A DNA stretch of 64,000 nucleotides, from contig NZ_MKZO01000010.1 in the NCBI RefSeq assembly GCF_001941965.1, forward strand, positions 1 through 64,000, written 5' to 3'. Each line of letters opens with the position of its first letter. The stretch's first letter is position 1. Origin of the DNA: Pseudomonas putida. Lineage in GTDB: Bacteria; Pseudomonadota; Gammaproteobacteria; Pseudomonadales; Pseudomonadaceae. The position numbers and the translations under genes were made by a program. Of the stretch, positions 50,730 to 61,168 are shown one piece after another. Below the pieces are notes generated by a model that was not told the origin of the DNA, ran no database searches, and saw only the letters and a program-made list of their open reading frames with translations.

Positions 50730-51359
50730 TCAACGCTTCGCGGGCACTTCCTTCCACTGGCCAGGCTCGAGCCCGTCCAGCGTCCAGTCGCCGATCCTGA
50801 CCCGCACCAGGCGCAGGGTCGGCAGACCCACCGCCGCCGTCATCCGACGCACCTGGCGGTTGCGGCCCTCCTTGATGATCAGCTCCAGCCAGCTGGTCGG
50901 CACGCTCTTGCGAAAGCGCACCGGCGGATTGCGCGGCCAGAGTTGCGGCTCATCCAACTGACGGGCCTGGGCCGGGAGGGTCGGGCCGTCGTTCAGCTCG
51001 ACGCCATCACGCAGGCGCTGGATCTGCTCTGCCGTCGGCTCACCTTCCACCTGCACCCAATAGGTCTTCGGCAGCTTGTGCTTCGGGTCGGCGATGCGCG
51101 CCTGCAACTGGCCATCGTTGGTCAGCAGCAGCAGGCCCTCGCTGTCGCGGTCGAGGCGTCCGGCGGGATAGACACCGGGCACCGCGATGAAATCCTTGAG
51201 GGTCGCCCGCCCCTCGCCGTCGCTGAACTGGGTCAGCACGTCGAAGGGCTTGTTGAACAGGATCAACCGCGGCTCGGCCGGCGGCGCCTTGGGCGGGCGT
51301 CGCGGACCGGCGGGTTTGGCCGCGGGGCGGCGCGGCGTGTGGCGTGGGGGTAGCGGCAT
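50730..51359 (-). CDS. rluE: RsuA-family pseudouridine synthase (RluE-like)
   Basis: A 209-residue rRNA pseudouridine synthase. The catalytic motif is [17 protein letters not shown] with Asp as nucleophile, and the C-terminal [27 protein letters not shown] is family-typical. There is no S4 domain, as in RluE (23S rRNA U2457 in E. coli); the basic, proline-rich first 30 residues may contact RNA. Starts seven bases after amn's stop side and is read in the same direction. Confidence 0.87.
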   Translation of the reverse strand: MPLPPRHTPRRPAAKPAGPRRPPKAPPAEPRLILFNKPFDVLTQFSDGEGRATLKDFIAVPGVYPAGRLDRDSEGLLLLTNDGQLQARIADPKHKLPKTYWVQVEGEPTAEQIQRLRDGVELNDGPTLPAQARQLDEPQLWPRNPPVRFRKSVPTSWLELIIKEGRNRQVRRMTAAVGLPTLRLVRVRIGDWTLDGLEPGQWKEVPAKR

Positions 51360-51365
51360 GAAACC

Positions 51366-52838
51366 TCAGCGGAACGGCGGCTCGTCGAAACTGCGCAGTT
51401 TACGCGAGTGCAGCGAGTTGAGTTCGGTGCGCAGCAGGTCGAGGGCGGCGATGCCGATCTTCAAATGCTGGCTGACCGCACGGTTGTAGAAGGCGTTGGC
51501 CGCCCCCGGCAACTTGATCTCGCTGTGCAGCGGTTTGTCCGAGACGCACAGCAGCGTGCCGTACGGCACCCGCAGGCGATAACCCTGGGCGGCGATGGTG
51601 CCGCTTTCCATGTCCACCGCCACGGCGCGGGACAGGTTGATCAGCGGTCGTTCCTCGGCCCAGCGCAGTTCCCAGTTGCGGTCGTCGTAGGTCAGCACGG
51701 TGCCGGTGCGCAGGCGCTTTTTCAGCTCGTCGCCACGCTCGCCGGTGACCTGCGCCGCCGCTTCCTGCAGCGCCAGCTGGACTTCGGCCAGGGCCGGGAT
51801 CGGGATGTTCGGCGGCACCACGCGGTCCAGAATGCCGTCACGGCGCATATAGGCGTGGGCCAGCACGTAGTCGCCGATGGTCTGCGACTGCCGCAGGCCG
51901 CCGCAGTGGCCGATCATCAGCCAGCAGTGCGGACGCAGCACCGCCAGGTGGTCGGTGATGTTCTTGGCGTTGGACGGACCGACGCCGATATTGACCAGGG
52001 TGATGCCGTCGCCATCGGCGGCGATCAGGTGGTAGGCCGGCATCTGGTAGCGGTGCCAGACCACCCCGGCGACCAGGGCCTGGGCCTCGCCGTTGTCCAT
52101 GGCCTTTTCGATGATCACGTTGCCCGGCAGGACCATGCGCACGAAACGCGGGTCGTCACGCAGGCGCTCCAGGCCATGGCTGATGAACTGGTCGACATAG
52201 CGGTGGTAGTTGGTCAGCAGGATCCACGGCTGCACATGGCGCCAGTCGCTGCCGGTGTAATGGACGATGCGACGCAGGGAGAAATCCACCCGCGCAGCGT
52301 CGAACAGCGCCAGCGGCAGGGTTTCGGCGCGGCCCCAGTCGTACAGGCCGTCGGCGATGCCGTCGGTGGCGGCGGACAGGTCGGTGCTGGGGAAAACCCG
52401 CGCCAGCGCGGCAGCGGTGATGCCGGTGCCGGCCAGTTCATCGCCCTGCTCGACCACGTAGGGGTAAGGAATGTTCTGCTCGCTGACACCGACTTCGACC
52501 TTGACGGTGAAGTCCTTCATCAACGGCCGCAACTGCTCCAGCAGGTAGCCTCGGAAGGCCGCCGGGTGGGTCACGGTGACGCTGTAGGTGCCCGGCAGCT
52601 GGACCTTGGCGTAGGCCCGGGTGGTCGCGGGCACTTCACCATGGCAGTGGTAGGTCAGGCGCAGCTCGGGGTAGCGGAACAGCGAACGCTCGTCGGCGTC
52701 CGGCTCGGTGCGGTCCTTCAGGTAGCGCTTGAGCGCCTGGCTCAGGGCCTCGGTGGCAGTCTGGTGCAGGGACGCCAGACGATCGACGGCTTGCTCGGCG
52801 GTTTCTACGACAACGAAGGCTTCATCAAAACGGCTCAC
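51366..52838 (-). CDS. amn: AMP nucleosidase
   Basis: A 490-residue enzyme splitting AMP into adenine and ribose 5-phosphate. The N-terminal AMNp_N domain (about 1-180) is followed by a nucleoside-phosphorylase fold with NIGVGPSNAKNITDHLAVLRP, GHCGGLRQSQTIGDYVLAHAY and the MESGTIAAQGYR catalytic region. The GTG start has AGGAAG nearby. It could act in purine salvage together with the window's nucleoside importer, though 46 kb away. Confidence 0.93.
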   Translation of the reverse strand: MSRFDEAFVVVETAEQAVDRLASLHQTATEALSQALKRYLKDRTEPDADERSLFRYPELRLTYHCHGEVPATTRAYAKVQLPGTYSVTVTHPAAFRGYLLEQLRPLMKDFTVKVEVGVSEQNIPYPYVVEQGDELAGTGITAAALARVFPSTDLSAATDGIADGLYDWGRAETLPLALFDAARVDFSLRRIVHYTGSDWRHVQPWILLTNYHRYVDQFISHGLERLRDDPRFVRMVLPGNVIIEKAMDNGEAQALVAGVVWHRYQMPAYHLIAADGDGITLVNIGVGPSNAKNITDHLAVLRPHCWLMIGHCGGLRQSQTIGDYVLAHAYMRRDGILDRVVPPNIPIPALAEVQLALQEAAAQVTGERGDELKKRLRTGTVLTYDDRNWELRWAEERPLINLSRAVAVDMESGTIAAQGYRLRVPYGTLLCVSDKPLHSEIKLPGAANAFYNRAVSQHLKIGIAALDLLRTELNSLHSRKLRSFDEPPFR

Positions 52839-52904
52839 GGGTTACTTCCTGTCTGACATGCAGGTTTCCATCTTGCCTACATCCTGTTGCAAAGGCACGC
52901 ACGT

Positions 52905-54557
52905 TCATTGCGGCCAGTTCGGCGTCGAGCGCTGGACCAGGGCGGCGACGTCGATGCCCCGCGGCAAGGTGCCGTAGACCCTCCCGCCCTGGCCCAGGCG
53001 GCTGGCGATAAAGGCGTCGCTGACCGTGGCATTGCCCGCCTCCAGCAACAGCTTGGCCTGCAGGCCGACGGCGATGTCCTCGGTGAGCTGGCGGGCGCGG
53101 TACTGGATATCACTGGTATCGGTGAATGCAGTCTTGAGATTGGCGATATGGGCCGCCAGCCGGCGGTCGCCATGGCCATCGCCCAGTTCGATGAACAGGC
53201 TGTCGAGCACGCCCGGTTCCTTGGACAGGGCACGCAGCACGTCGAGGCACTGCACGTTGCCAGAGCCTTCCCAGGTGGAGTTGACCGGCGCTTCGCGGTA
53301 GAGCCGCGGCAGGATGCTGTCCTCGACATAACCTGCGCCGCCCATGCATTCGGCGGACTCGTTGATCATGGCCGGAGCGCGCTTGCAGATCCAGTACTTG
53401 CCCACCGCCGTCACCAGTCGCGAGAAATGCGCCTGCTGCGGGTCGTCGAGATGGTCCAGGGCCTGGCCCATGCGCAGGCTCAGGGCCAGCGCCGCCTCGC
53501 TTTCCAGGGCCAGGTCGGCGATGACGTTCTGCATCAGCGGCTGGTCTGCCAGCACCCGGCCGCCAACCTGGCGGTGAGCGCAGTGGTGCGCGGCCTGGGT
53601 CAGGGCCTGGCGCATCAGGGCACTGGAGCCGACCATGCAGTCGAAACGGGTCATGGCGACCATCTCGATGATGGTCGGCACCCCGCGCCCCTCCTCGCCG
53701 ATCATCCAGGCCAGGGCGCCCCGGAACTCCACTTCGCTGGAGGCGTTGGACCAGTTGCCGAGCTTGTTCTTCAGGCGCTGGATATAGAACTGGTTGCGCT
53801 CATCGTTCGGGCGGTGGCGCGGCAGGAGGAAACAACTCAGGCCCTTGTCGGTCTGGGCCAGGGTGAGGAAGGCGTCGCACATCGGCGCCGAGCAGAACCA
53901 CTTGTGGCCGACCAGTTCATAGGCCTGGCCCGGACCAGGCGCGCCCACGGGATAAGCCCGGGTTGTGTTGGCACGGACATCGGTGCCGCCCTGCTTCTCG
54001 GTCATGGCCATGCCGATGGTCACCCCGGCCTTGTGCCGGTCGCCGACATTGCGCGGGTCGTATTCGGTGGCGAGGACCTTGGGCAGCCAGTATTCCGCCA
54101 GTTCGGGTTGCAGCTTCAGCGCAGGTACGGCGGCGAAGGTCATGGTCAACGGGCAGCCGCTGCCGGCTTCGGCCTGGCTGTGCAGGTAGGTCATGCAGGC
54201 CCGGGCGACATGGGCGCCGTCACGGGGGTCGGTCCAGGGCAGCGACGGCAGGCCGTGCTCGATGGCCGTGCGCATCAGTTGGTGATAGGCCGGGTGGAAT
54301 TCCACCAGGTCGATACGGTGACCGAAGCGGTCATGGCTGGCGAACTGCGGCTTGTTCTGGTTGGCAAGGAAGCCCGCCTCCATCAGCGGTCCACCGGCCA
54401 GGGCCCCGTAGGCATCGATCCGCGGCTCGGCCCAACCGGCCCCGTACCTGCGACCCCATTCCTGCAGCGGCAAGTCGAGACGGTAGAGGTTGGCGCCATC
54501 GAGGGACGGCGGCTGGTTGGTGACGTCATGGGTTTCAGCGTACTGATGCAGGTTCAT
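52905..54557 (-). CDS. aidB: AidB-like acyl-CoA dehydrogenase family protein
   Basis: A 550-residue flavoprotein of the AidB branch of the acyl-CoA dehydrogenase family (E. coli AidB is 541). It has the AidB N-terminal extension with NQPPSLDGANLYRLD, FAD-site segments (MAMTEKQGGTDVRANTTRA, WFCSAPMCDAFL), and CMGGAGYVEDSILPRLYREAPV near the C-terminus. In E. coli AidB binds DNA and helps against alkylation; whether this holds here is unknown. ATG 54557 has AGGAG upstream. Confidence 0.88.
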   Translation of the reverse strand: MNLHQYAETHDVTNQPPSLDGANLYRLDLPLQEWGRRYGAGWAEPRIDAYGALAGGPLMEAGFLANQNKPQFASHDRFGHRIDLVEFHPAYHQLMRTAIEHGLPSLPWTDPRDGAHVARACMTYLHSQAEAGSGCPLTMTFAAVPALKLQPELAEYWLPKVLATEYDPRNVGDRHKAGVTIGMAMTEKQGGTDVRANTTRAYPVGAPGPGQAYELVGHKWFCSAPMCDAFLTLAQTDKGLSCFLLPRHRPNDERNQFYIQRLKNKLGNWSNASSEVEFRGALAWMIGEEGRGVPTIIEMVAMTRFDCMVGSSALMRQALTQAAHHCAHRQVGGRVLADQPLMQNVIADLALESEAALALSLRMGQALDHLDDPQQAHFSRLVTAVGKYWICKRAPAMINESAECMGGAGYVEDSILPRLYREAPVNSTWEGSGNVQCLDVLRALSKEPGVLDSLFIELGDGHGDRRLAAHIANLKTAFTDTSDIQYRARQLTEDIAVGLQAKLLLEAGNATVSDAFIASRLGQGGRVYGTLPRGIDVAALVQRSTPNWPQ

Positions 54558-54750
54558 CCGGGGCTCCTGATAGGACGTATCTGAAAAACCCAGTGAATCA
54601 CGCCTCGAACCCGGCACAAAGTGACAAAAACGCCTAACGCGGCGCGATATATCCGCCGTCCAGCGGTATGGGTATCTACACACCTTTTGAACTGAGAAGC
54701 CCCGGCAGTAGATCGCGTCAGGGCTGACAGGTGCTTGCCACGACTTCTCT

Positions 54751-55024
54751 AGCGCTCTTGAGATCGAGCGCCGCCCGCGCGGCGCATCGCTGGCAAGCCA
54801 GCTCCCACATTTGTTGCAACGTACCTATGCCTGTGAGGCCATAGTTGACCGCCTTGTTTGTACGACGCTATGTCGCGTCGAGCTCAACAGCCTCCCCACT
54901 ATGTATCGCCGAGCCGCCAAAGGCTGGCAGCGGAGATCTCACAGGCCATGGCGCGTTGCAACAAATGTGGGAGCTGGCTTGCCAGCGATGCGCCGCGCGG
55001 GCGGCGCTCGATCTTGAGGGCGCT
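54751..55024. repeat. Long foldback element built on REP sequences
   Basis: Two 71-base arms (54751-54821 and 54954-55024) are inverted copies matching at 68 positions. Each contains the REP core plus a GC-rich tail with CGCCGCCCGCGCGGCG and a TTTGTTGCAACG end. A further 9-bp inverted pair (GCCTGTGAG/CTCACAGGC) lies symmetrically seven bases inside. The centre of about 100 bases has no credible gene. It fills the 554-base gap between aidB and the kinase gene. Confidence 0.85.
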
Positions 55025-55111
55025 GAAGATCTACCGGCATGCGCCTAGTGGCCATAACGCGGTTCTCTGACAAGCACCTCGCAGCCACCACTATTCAGAA
55101 ACGATGTGTAC

Positions 55112-57070
55112 CTACCCATGCGCCAGCGGCACCGCCACGGTCAGGGCGATGCTCAGCTCGAAGCTGCTGCCCTGGCCCGGCACCGAGTTGTGGCTCAGGC
55201 GCGCGCCCATCAGTTCGGCGAGCTTGCGGCAGATCGACAGGCCGATGCCGAGACCGCCGTACTCCCGGCTCATCGAGCCATCGACCTGGAAGAAACGCTG
55301 GTACAGCAAGGAATCGTCGAGGGCGACGAAGCCGATCCCGCTGTCGCGCACGGTGAAGGTCAGGGCCAGCAAGTGCTGGCTGAGCGTGCCGCGCACCTGC
55401 AGGTTGACCCCGCCGCGGTGGGTGAACTTGATGGCGTTGTCCAGCAGGTAGCTCAGGCACAGGGCCAGCTTGTGGCGGTCGCCAAGCAGGCGGTCGGCCA
55501 GGTCGTCGGCGACGTCCAGGTGCAGCAGCAGGTCCTTGTCCATGGCTGGCGAGATAAAACGCGTGCGCAGTTCCTGGACCAGTCCGCGCAGGCTGAACGA
55601 CTCGACCCGGGCCTGCAGATGACCGGCCTGGAGCTCGCTGAGGATGAGGATGTCATCGATCATGCGCAGCATGTTCTGCGCCGCGATACTGGCGGTGTGC
55701 TGGTATTGACCCAGCTCGGCGCCCATCGGTTGGGTCTGCATCAGCTCCAGCGAACCGATCACGCCGTTCATCGGCGTGCGCAGCTCGTGGGTGACGGTAG
55801 CAAGGAACTGGTCCTTGAGCTGGTTGCTGTGGGCCAGTTGGCGGTTGAGCAATTCCAGCTTCTGCCCCGTTTCGCGCAGGACCGCAGCCTTGTCCTCGCG
55901 CATGGCGTTGATCCGGTCGGCCAGGGCCAGGGACAGCAGGCAGACCTCCAGCGCCGCGCCGATCTGGCTGGCGTACATGGTCAGGAACACATTGGGCAGA
56001 TGGCCGAGGACCATCAGCGTGTTGACCAGGCCACCGAGCAAAAACGCCGACCAGGCGATGATGAAGTAGCGCGCCACCCGCAGCCCGCGCCACCAGGCGA
56101 ACAGCCCGGCGGCGAAGATGCACAGGGTGAAAGCCAGGGCCAGCAGGGTCGCGAGGCGCAGGGCCAGGCCGTAGCTGGAGGCCAGCGACATCAGCATCAC
56201 CAGCGCCGAACACAGCACCAGCCCTTGCAGAAGCCGGTCGAAGGCCCGGCCATGGCTGGCCAGGCGCAGGAAGCTGCGGGCGAACTGGCAACCGAACAGT
56301 CCCGCCGCACCGATGAACAGCGGTGTCGAGGCATTCGCCCACCACGGGCTATCGGGCCAGAAATAGGCCACTGCAGCGCCGTTGACCGAGAGCTGGTAGA
56401 GACCGAACGAAGCGATATAGAGGATGTACCACAGGTAACTGATATCGCGGACGCTGACATAAATGAACAGGTTGTAGACCAGCATCCCCAGCAGCACGCC
56501 GTAGATCAGCCCGAGCACATAGATCTTCGCCGGCAACGCTTCGATATAGGCCTGGGTCGACCACAGGCTCAGCGGCGCCTGCACCGAGCCTTCGCTCTGC
56601 AGGCGCAGGTAGGCGGTCAGCTCCTGGTCCGGCGCCATCGGCAGTTCGAAAACATAACTGGCCTGCTCGATCTGTCGACTGGCGTAGGGCAAGGCATCGC
56701 CAGTGCGCTGGACCAGGCGGTAGTGGCCCGCCGCATCGGGCAGATAGAGTTCGAGATGATCCAGCGGCGGATAGGCCAGTTCCAGCAGCCAGGTACGTGG
56801 CGCGGCCTTGGGCATGGCGATGTAGCGCAGGTCGACCTTGAGCCAGAACGCGGAGGTCGAATACCCGGCGTTGAGCACATCGGCATGATGGGGTTTGAAG
56901 GAAGCGGCGAAGGCCGGCGAACTGACCTGTTCGATGGAGGCGCTGCCGTCAGCGTCCTCGAAGACCTGCATGAAGCGGCCCAGTGGCAGGTTTCGGGTCG
57001 AGTCGTCGAAGTCGACGGCCCCGGCCAGCAAGGGCAGCCAGCCCAGCAGAACGATCAGCAGATAGCGCAT
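55112..57070 (-). CDS. Orphan 7TMR-DISM sensor histidine kinase
   Basis: A 652-residue membrane kinase. Signal peptide 1-17, a periplasmic 7TMR-DISMED2 domain (about 25-165), seven transmembrane helices (about 181-386), then HisKA with phospho-acceptor His428 in VTHELRTPMNG and HATPase_c ending near residue 645 (GGLGIGLSICRKLAELMG). DISMED2 domains are thought to bind carbohydrates. No response regulator gene adjoins, so it is an orphan. ATG 57070 is chosen because it yields the signal peptide. Confidence 0.88.
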   Translation of the reverse strand: MRYLLIVLLGWLPLLAGAVDFDDSTRNLPLGRFMQVFEDADGSASIEQVSSPAFAASFKPHHADVLNAGYSTSAFWLKVDLRYIAMPKAAPRTWLLELAYPPLDHLELYLPDAAGHYRLVQRTGDALPYASRQIEQASYVFELPMAPDQELTAYLRLQSEGSVQAPLSLWSTQAYIEALPAKIYVLGLIYGVLLGMLVYNLFIYVSVRDISYLWYILYIASFGLYQLSVNGAAVAYFWPDSPWWANASTPLFIGAAGLFGCQFARSFLRLASHGRAFDRLLQGLVLCSALVMLMSLASSYGLALRLATLLALAFTLCIFAAGLFAWWRGLRVARYFIIAWSAFLLGGLVNTLMVLGHLPNVFLTMYASQIGAALEVCLLSLALADRINAMREDKAAVLRETGQKLELLNRQLAHSNQLKDQFLATVTHELRTPMNGVIGSLELMQTQPMGAELGQYQHTASIAAQNMLRMIDDILILSELQAGHLQARVESFSLRGLVQELRTRFISPAMDKDLLLHLDVADDLADRLLGDRHKLALCLSYLLDNAIKFTHRGGVNLQVRGTLSQHLLALTFTVRDSGIGFVALDDSLLYQRFFQVDGSMSREYGGLGIGLSICRKLAELMGARLSHNSVPGQGSSFELSIALTVAVPLAHG

Positions 57071-57329
57071 ACAGCCCCAGCGTGGCCTGTACGGTCGCGT
57101 CGTGATGCCCCAGTCCTTGTGAGACGACGAGATCCGGCAGAGCCTGATGTCATTTTCAAAGCACTCTAGCATAGCGGCTTCGCACCACCGCCGGCGAGGC
57201 TAATATGCCTTTGACGGCTCTGGAACGGCACTTTCAGCACATACAAGAACAATTCTTGACCAATCGATCAGAAAACTCCCAAGCGACGGCCATCCCGGCA
57301 AAAGCGTTTGGTGGTAAGCTCGCGCACCT

Positions 57330-58127
57330 ATGACTATCTACAGCTCCCGCCCCGTTGTCCTCTGTCTCTCCGGCCACGACCCCAGTGGCGGCGCCGGCCT
57401 GCAGGCAGATATCGAAGCCCTGATCGCGCAAGGCTGTCACGCCGCTCCCGCCGTGACCGCCCTGACCGTGCAGGATACCGTCAATGTCCAGGACTTCCGC
57501 GTGCTCGACCGCGAATGGGTACTGGCCCAGGCCAATATCGTCCTCGCCGACTCCGACGTCGCGGCGGTCAAGCTGGGCATGCTCGGTTCGCTGGAAATGG
57601 TCGATACCGTGGTTGAACTGCTGTCGGCCCACCCGCACCTGCCGATGGTCTGCGACCCGGTGCTGCGCGCCGGTGGTGGCGGTCGCCTGGGCAAGGACGA
57701 GGTCGGCTACGCCATGCGCGAACGCCTGCTGCCGCTGGCTACCATCGCCACGCCGAACCTGCCGGAAGCGCGTATCCTCGCCGAACTGCCGGAAGGCAGC
57801 GCCGATGAATGCGCAGAGAAGCTGCTGCCGTATGTCGAGCACCTGCTGATCACCGGCGGCCACGGCGACGAGACCGAGATCCACAACCGCCTGTACAGCC
57901 GCGACGGCCAGCGTCATACCTGGACCTGTCAGCGCCTGCCGGGCAGCTACCATGGTTCCGGCTGCACCCTGGCCAGCGCCCTGGCCGGTCGCCTGGCCCT
58001 CGGCGAGCAATTGCACAGCGCCGTGCGCAGCGCTCTCGACTACACCTGGCGGACCCTGCGCGACGCCGAACAACTGGGCAAGGGCCAATACGTGCCCCGT
58101 CGCCTGCCCCTGGATTTCTGCTCCTGA
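57330..58127 (+). CDS. thiD: Hydroxymethylpyrimidine / phosphomethylpyrimidine kinase
   Basis: A 265-residue ribokinase-fold enzyme for the pyrimidine half of thiamine: it phosphorylates HMP and then HMP-P. Motifs: [17 protein letters not shown] near the N-terminus and [17 protein letters not shown] with the anion-hole and catalytic Asp-equivalent region. It leads thiD-thiE-hemL, an order typical of Pseudomonas. It is divergent from the sensor kinase. Confidence 0.94.
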   Translation: MTIYSSRPVVLCLSGHDPSGGAGLQADIEALIAQGCHAAPAVTALTVQDTVNVQDFRVLDREWVLAQANIVLADSDVAAVKLGMLGSLEMVDTVVELLSAHPHLPMVCDPVLRAGGGGRLGKDEVGYAMRERLLPLATIATPNLPEARILAELPEGSADECAEKLLPYVEHLLITGGHGDETEIHNRLYSRDGQRHTWTCQRLPGSYHGSGCTLASALAGRLALGEQLHSAVRSALDYTWRTLRDAEQLGKGQYVPRRLPLDFCS

Positions 58128-58156
58128 AGCAGGTTTTTCGCTGTGAGGCGCCTGTA

Positions 58157-58783
58157 ATGAAGCTACGCGGTCTGTATGCGATCACCGACAGCCAACTGCT
58201 GGCCGGACGTTTTCTTCCTTATATCGAAGCCGCGCTGGAAGGCGGGGTGACCCTGCTGCAGTACCGCGACAAGAGCGACAACCAGGCCCAGCGCCTGCGC
58301 GAGGCCGAGGCCCTGCGCGATCTGTGCGAGCGCTACAAGACCCGCCTGATCATCAACGACGACGCCGAACTGGCCGCACGCCTGGGCGTCGGCCTGCACC
58401 TGGGGCAGACCGACGGTCCGCTGACCCCGGCGCGCACCTTGCTGGGCAAGGACGCGATCATCGGCTCCACCTGTCACGCACAACTAGAGCTGGCCGAGCA
58501 GGCCAGCCAGGAAGGCGCCAGCTATGTCGCCTTCGGACGCTTCTTCAATTCGCTGACCAAACCCGGTGCCCCCGCCTGCGACCTCGCCCTGATCGGCCAG
58601 GCCAAGGCGCGGGTCAAGCTGCCGGTGGCGGTGATCGGCGGCATCACCCTGGACAACGCCACGCCGCTGGTCGAGCACGGTGCCGACCTGCTGGCGGTGA
58701 TCCACGGGTTGTTCGGTGCCGACAGCACGCAAGAAGTGACACGCCGCGCCCGTGCCTTCAACGCCCTTTTCTCCAGTCTCTGA
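58157..58783 (+). CDS. thiE: Thiamine-phosphate synthase
   Basis: A 208-residue TIM-barrel enzyme that joins HMP pyrophosphate and thiazole phosphate. It starts with [12 protein letters not shown], and has [26 protein letters not shown] and VIGGITLDN as characteristic segments. ATG 58157 lies 29 bases after thiD and is the family N-terminus. The next gene starts 16 bases downstream. Confidence 0.95.
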   Translation: MKLRGLYAITDSQLLAGRFLPYIEAALEGGVTLLQYRDKSDNQAQRLREAEALRDLCERYKTRLIINDDAELAARLGVGLHLGQTDGPLTPARTLLGKDAIIGSTCHAQLELAEQASQEGASYVAFGRFFNSLTKPGAPACDLALIGQAKARVKLPVAVIGGITLDNATPLVEHGADLLAVIHGLFGADSTQEVTRRARAFNALFSSL

Positions 58784-58799
58784 TTTACGAGGAACTCCC

Positions 58800-60083
58800 A
58801 TGTCCCGTTCCGAAAGCCTGTTCGCCAGCGCCCAGAAACACATTCCCGGCGGTGTGAACTCGCCGGTCCGCGCCTTCCGCAGCGTCGGCGGCACCCCGCT
58901 GTTCTTCAAGCATGCCGAAGGTGCCTACGTCACCGACGAAGATGACAAGCGCTATGTCGACTACGTCGGCTCCTGGGGCCCGATGATCCTCGGCCACAGC
59001 CACCCGGACGTGCTGGAATCGGTGCGCAAGCAACTGGCCCACGGCCTGTCCTACGGCGCTCCGACCGCCATGGAAACCGAGATGGCCGACCTGGTCTGCT
59101 CGCTGGTGCCGTCGATGGAAATGGTGCGCATGGTCAGCTCCGGCACCGAGGCGACCATGAGCGCCATCCGCCTGGCCCGTGGCTTCACCGGTCGCGACAG
59201 CATCATCAAGTTCGAAGGCTGCTACCACGGCCACTCCGACAGCCTGCTGGTGAAAGCCGGCTCCGGCCTGCTGACCCAGGGCGTACCGAGCTCTGCCGGC
59301 GTGCCGGCGGACTTCGCCAAGCACACCCTGACCCTGCCGTTCAACGACATCGACGCGGTCGCCGAGATGCTCGGCAATGTCGGCAAGGACGTGGCCTGCA
59401 TCATCGTCGAGCCGGTGGCCGGCAACATGAACTGCGTCCCGCCGGCGCCGGGCTTCCTCGAAGGCCTGCGCAGCCTGTGCGACCAGCACGGCGTGGTGCT
59501 GATCTTCGACGAAGTGATGACCGGTTTCCGCGTCGCCCTCGGCGGCGCCCAGGCGCACTACGGCGTGACCCCGGACCTGTCGACCTTCGGCAAGATCGTC
59601 GGCGGCGGCATGCCGGTCGGCTGCTTCGGCGGCAAGCGCCACATCATGGAGCAGATCGCCCCGCTGGGCCCGGTCTACCAGGCCGGCACCCTGTCCGGCA
59701 ACCCGCTGGCCATGGCCGCCGGCCTGACCACCCTGAAGCTGATCAGCCGCCCGGGCTTCCACGACGAACTGAGCGCCTTCACCAGCCGCCTGCTGGATGG
59801 CCTGCAACAGCGCGCCGATGCGGCGGGCGTACCGTTCGTCACCACGCAAGCCGGTGGCATGTTCGGCCTGTACTTCACCGGTGCCGACGATATCGTGACC
59901 TTCGATGACGTGATGGGCAGCGAAGTCGAGCGCTTCAAGCGCTTCTTCCACCTGATGCTGGAAGGCGGCGTGTACCTGGCGCCAAGTGCCTTCGAAGCCG
60001 GCTTCACCTCGATCGCCCACGGCGAGACCGAGCTGAAGATCACCCTGGATGCCGCCGAGCGGGCATTTGCCGCCCTGAAATAA
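58800..60083 (+). CDS. hemL: Glutamate-1-semialdehyde 2,1-aminomutase
   Basis: A 427-residue PLP enzyme giving 5-aminolevulinate for haem synthesis. Lys265 in [10 protein letters not shown] is the PLP Schiff-base lysine; other family blocks are [28 protein letters not shown] and [15 protein letters not shown] is six bases upstream of ATG 58800. A rho-independent terminator follows, ending the thiD-thiE-hemL operon. Confidence 0.96.
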   Translation: MSRSESLFASAQKHIPGGVNSPVRAFRSVGGTPLFFKHAEGAYVTDEDDKRYVDYVGSWGPMILGHSHPDVLESVRKQLAHGLSYGAPTAMETEMADLVCSLVPSMEMVRMVSSGTEATMSAIRLARGFTGRDSIIKFEGCYHGHSDSLLVKAGSGLLTQGVPSSAGVPADFAKHTLTLPFNDIDAVAEMLGNVGKDVACIIVEPVAGNMNCVPPAPGFLEGLRSLCDQHGVVLIFDEVMTGFRVALGGAQAHYGVTPDLSTFGKIVGGGMPVGCFGGKRHIMEQIAPLGPVYQAGTLSGNPLAMAAGLTTLKLISRPGFHDELSAFTSRLLDGLQQRADAAGVPFVTTQAGGMFGLYFTGADDIVTFDDVMGSEVERFKRFFHLMLEGGVYLAPSAFEAGFTSIAHGETELKITLDAAERAFAALK

Positions 60084-60100
60084 GGCGTTCGGGAAAAAGG

Positions 60101-60138
60101 CAGGGGCGTCAGGCAGGTAAGCCTTTCGCCCCTGTTTT
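60101..60138 (+). terminator. Rho-independent terminator of hemL
   Basis: CAGGGGCG (60101-60108) pairs with CGCCCCTG (60127-60134) and TTTT follows. Confidence 0.85.
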
Positions 60139-60283
60139 GTAAGAAAGCCCCACAGCCTTATGACGGAATTGCGCCTCATTGGCAGAAATTCTGGTAAAGA
60201 CTTTGTAAGGTGGGCGCTGCTTAACCCATAATGTGCCACCAGACACACTTTGGCCGCAGCTTTGCAGAGGTAAGTCGATCACC

Positions 60284-60835
60284 ATGAACCGCGCCGGCCG
60301 CGCCCTCGCCCTGGGCTGCCTGTTGCTACTTCAGCCCCTGCTGGCCATTGCGGCAGGCGGTAACTCGTTGCTGATCCCCACCACGGGCCGCTGCACCCTC
60401 AACACGTCCCCCGAAGAACTCGCCGACGCCGTGAACCGCTGCAAGCAGGTCGCGCAGTCCGGTGATGCGCAGGCGCAATACGAGCTGGGCGCGTTCTATT
60501 TCGATGGCAAGAACACTCCCCGCGATCTGAACCAGGCGCTGAGCTACTTCGAACAGGCCTCGCTGCAGGGCCATGCCGATGCGCAATACAAGCTGGGGAT
60601 GATGTTCGCCCGCGGCGAAGGCGTGGCGGCCAACAACGTGCAGGCCTATATCCTGCTGAAGATGGCGGCGGTCAACGGCGCCGAGGATGCGCTGGACGAG
60701 GCCGACGAAGTGTCGGCGCGGATGCAGCGCGACGAGCTGGAAAACGCCACCCAGGTGCTGGGCCAGATCTTCCGCAAATACCTGCTGGAGCTGCAGTCCG
60801 CCGACGGACGCACGCCCTTCTCGCCGCTTCCCTGA
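60284..60835 (+). CDS. Secreted Sel1-like repeat protein
   Basis: A 183-residue protein with signal peptide (LALGCLLLLQPLLAIAAGG) and Sel1/TPR-like repeats: AQSGDAQAQYELGAFYFDGKNTPRDLNQALSYFEQAS and GHADAQYKLGMMFARGEGV. Such repeats mediate protein contacts, here in the periplasm. ATG 60284 is used because it yields the signal peptide. It converges with the DUF1820 gene, seven bases apart. Confidence 0.82.
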   Translation: MNRAGRALALGCLLLLQPLLAIAAGGNSLLIPTTGRCTLNTSPEELADAVNRCKQVAQSGDAQAQYELGAFYFDGKNTPRDLNQALSYFEQASLQGHADAQYKLGMMFARGEGVAANNVQAYILLKMAAVNGAEDALDEADEVSARMQRDELENATQVLGQIFRKYLLELQSADGRTPFSPLP

Positions 60836-60841
60836 GCCTGC

Positions 60842-61168
60842 TTATCTTTCCGGTATCGGCATCGGGAATGGCATGACATTGCCCGTGCCCTTGGCCTCGC
60901 TGATCTTCGGCGTGCCCAGGCGCTCCACCTCGTCGATGCGCACGATGGAATGCATCGGCACGAAGCTGCGGGTCACCCCTTCGAACTGCGCCTTGAGCTT
61001 TTCTTCGCTTGGATCGACCACCACCTGGGTGCGCTCGCCGAAAACGAACTCCTCGATTTCCAGGAAGCCCCACAGATCGCTCTGGTAGATCTGCTTGGCG
61101 TACATCTCGAACACCTGGCCCTGGTTGAGGAAGATCACTTTGTAGATGGGGGCTTCGCGCTTGGTCAT
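60842..61168 (-). CDS. DUF1820 family protein
   Basis: A 108-residue cytosolic protein of a Gammaproteobacterial family with no known function. It starts MTKREAPIYKVIFLNQGQVFEMYAKQ, has FGERTQVVVDPSEEKLKAQFEGV in the middle and a proline/methionine tail. It is divergent from ybeZ with 251 bases between, where no gene is seen. Confidence 0.83.
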   Translation of the reverse strand: MTKREAPIYKVIFLNQGQVFEMYAKQIYQSDLWGFLEIEEFVFGERTQVVVDPSEEKLKAQFEGVTRSFVPMHSIVRIDEVERLGTPKISEAKGTGNVMPFPMPIPER

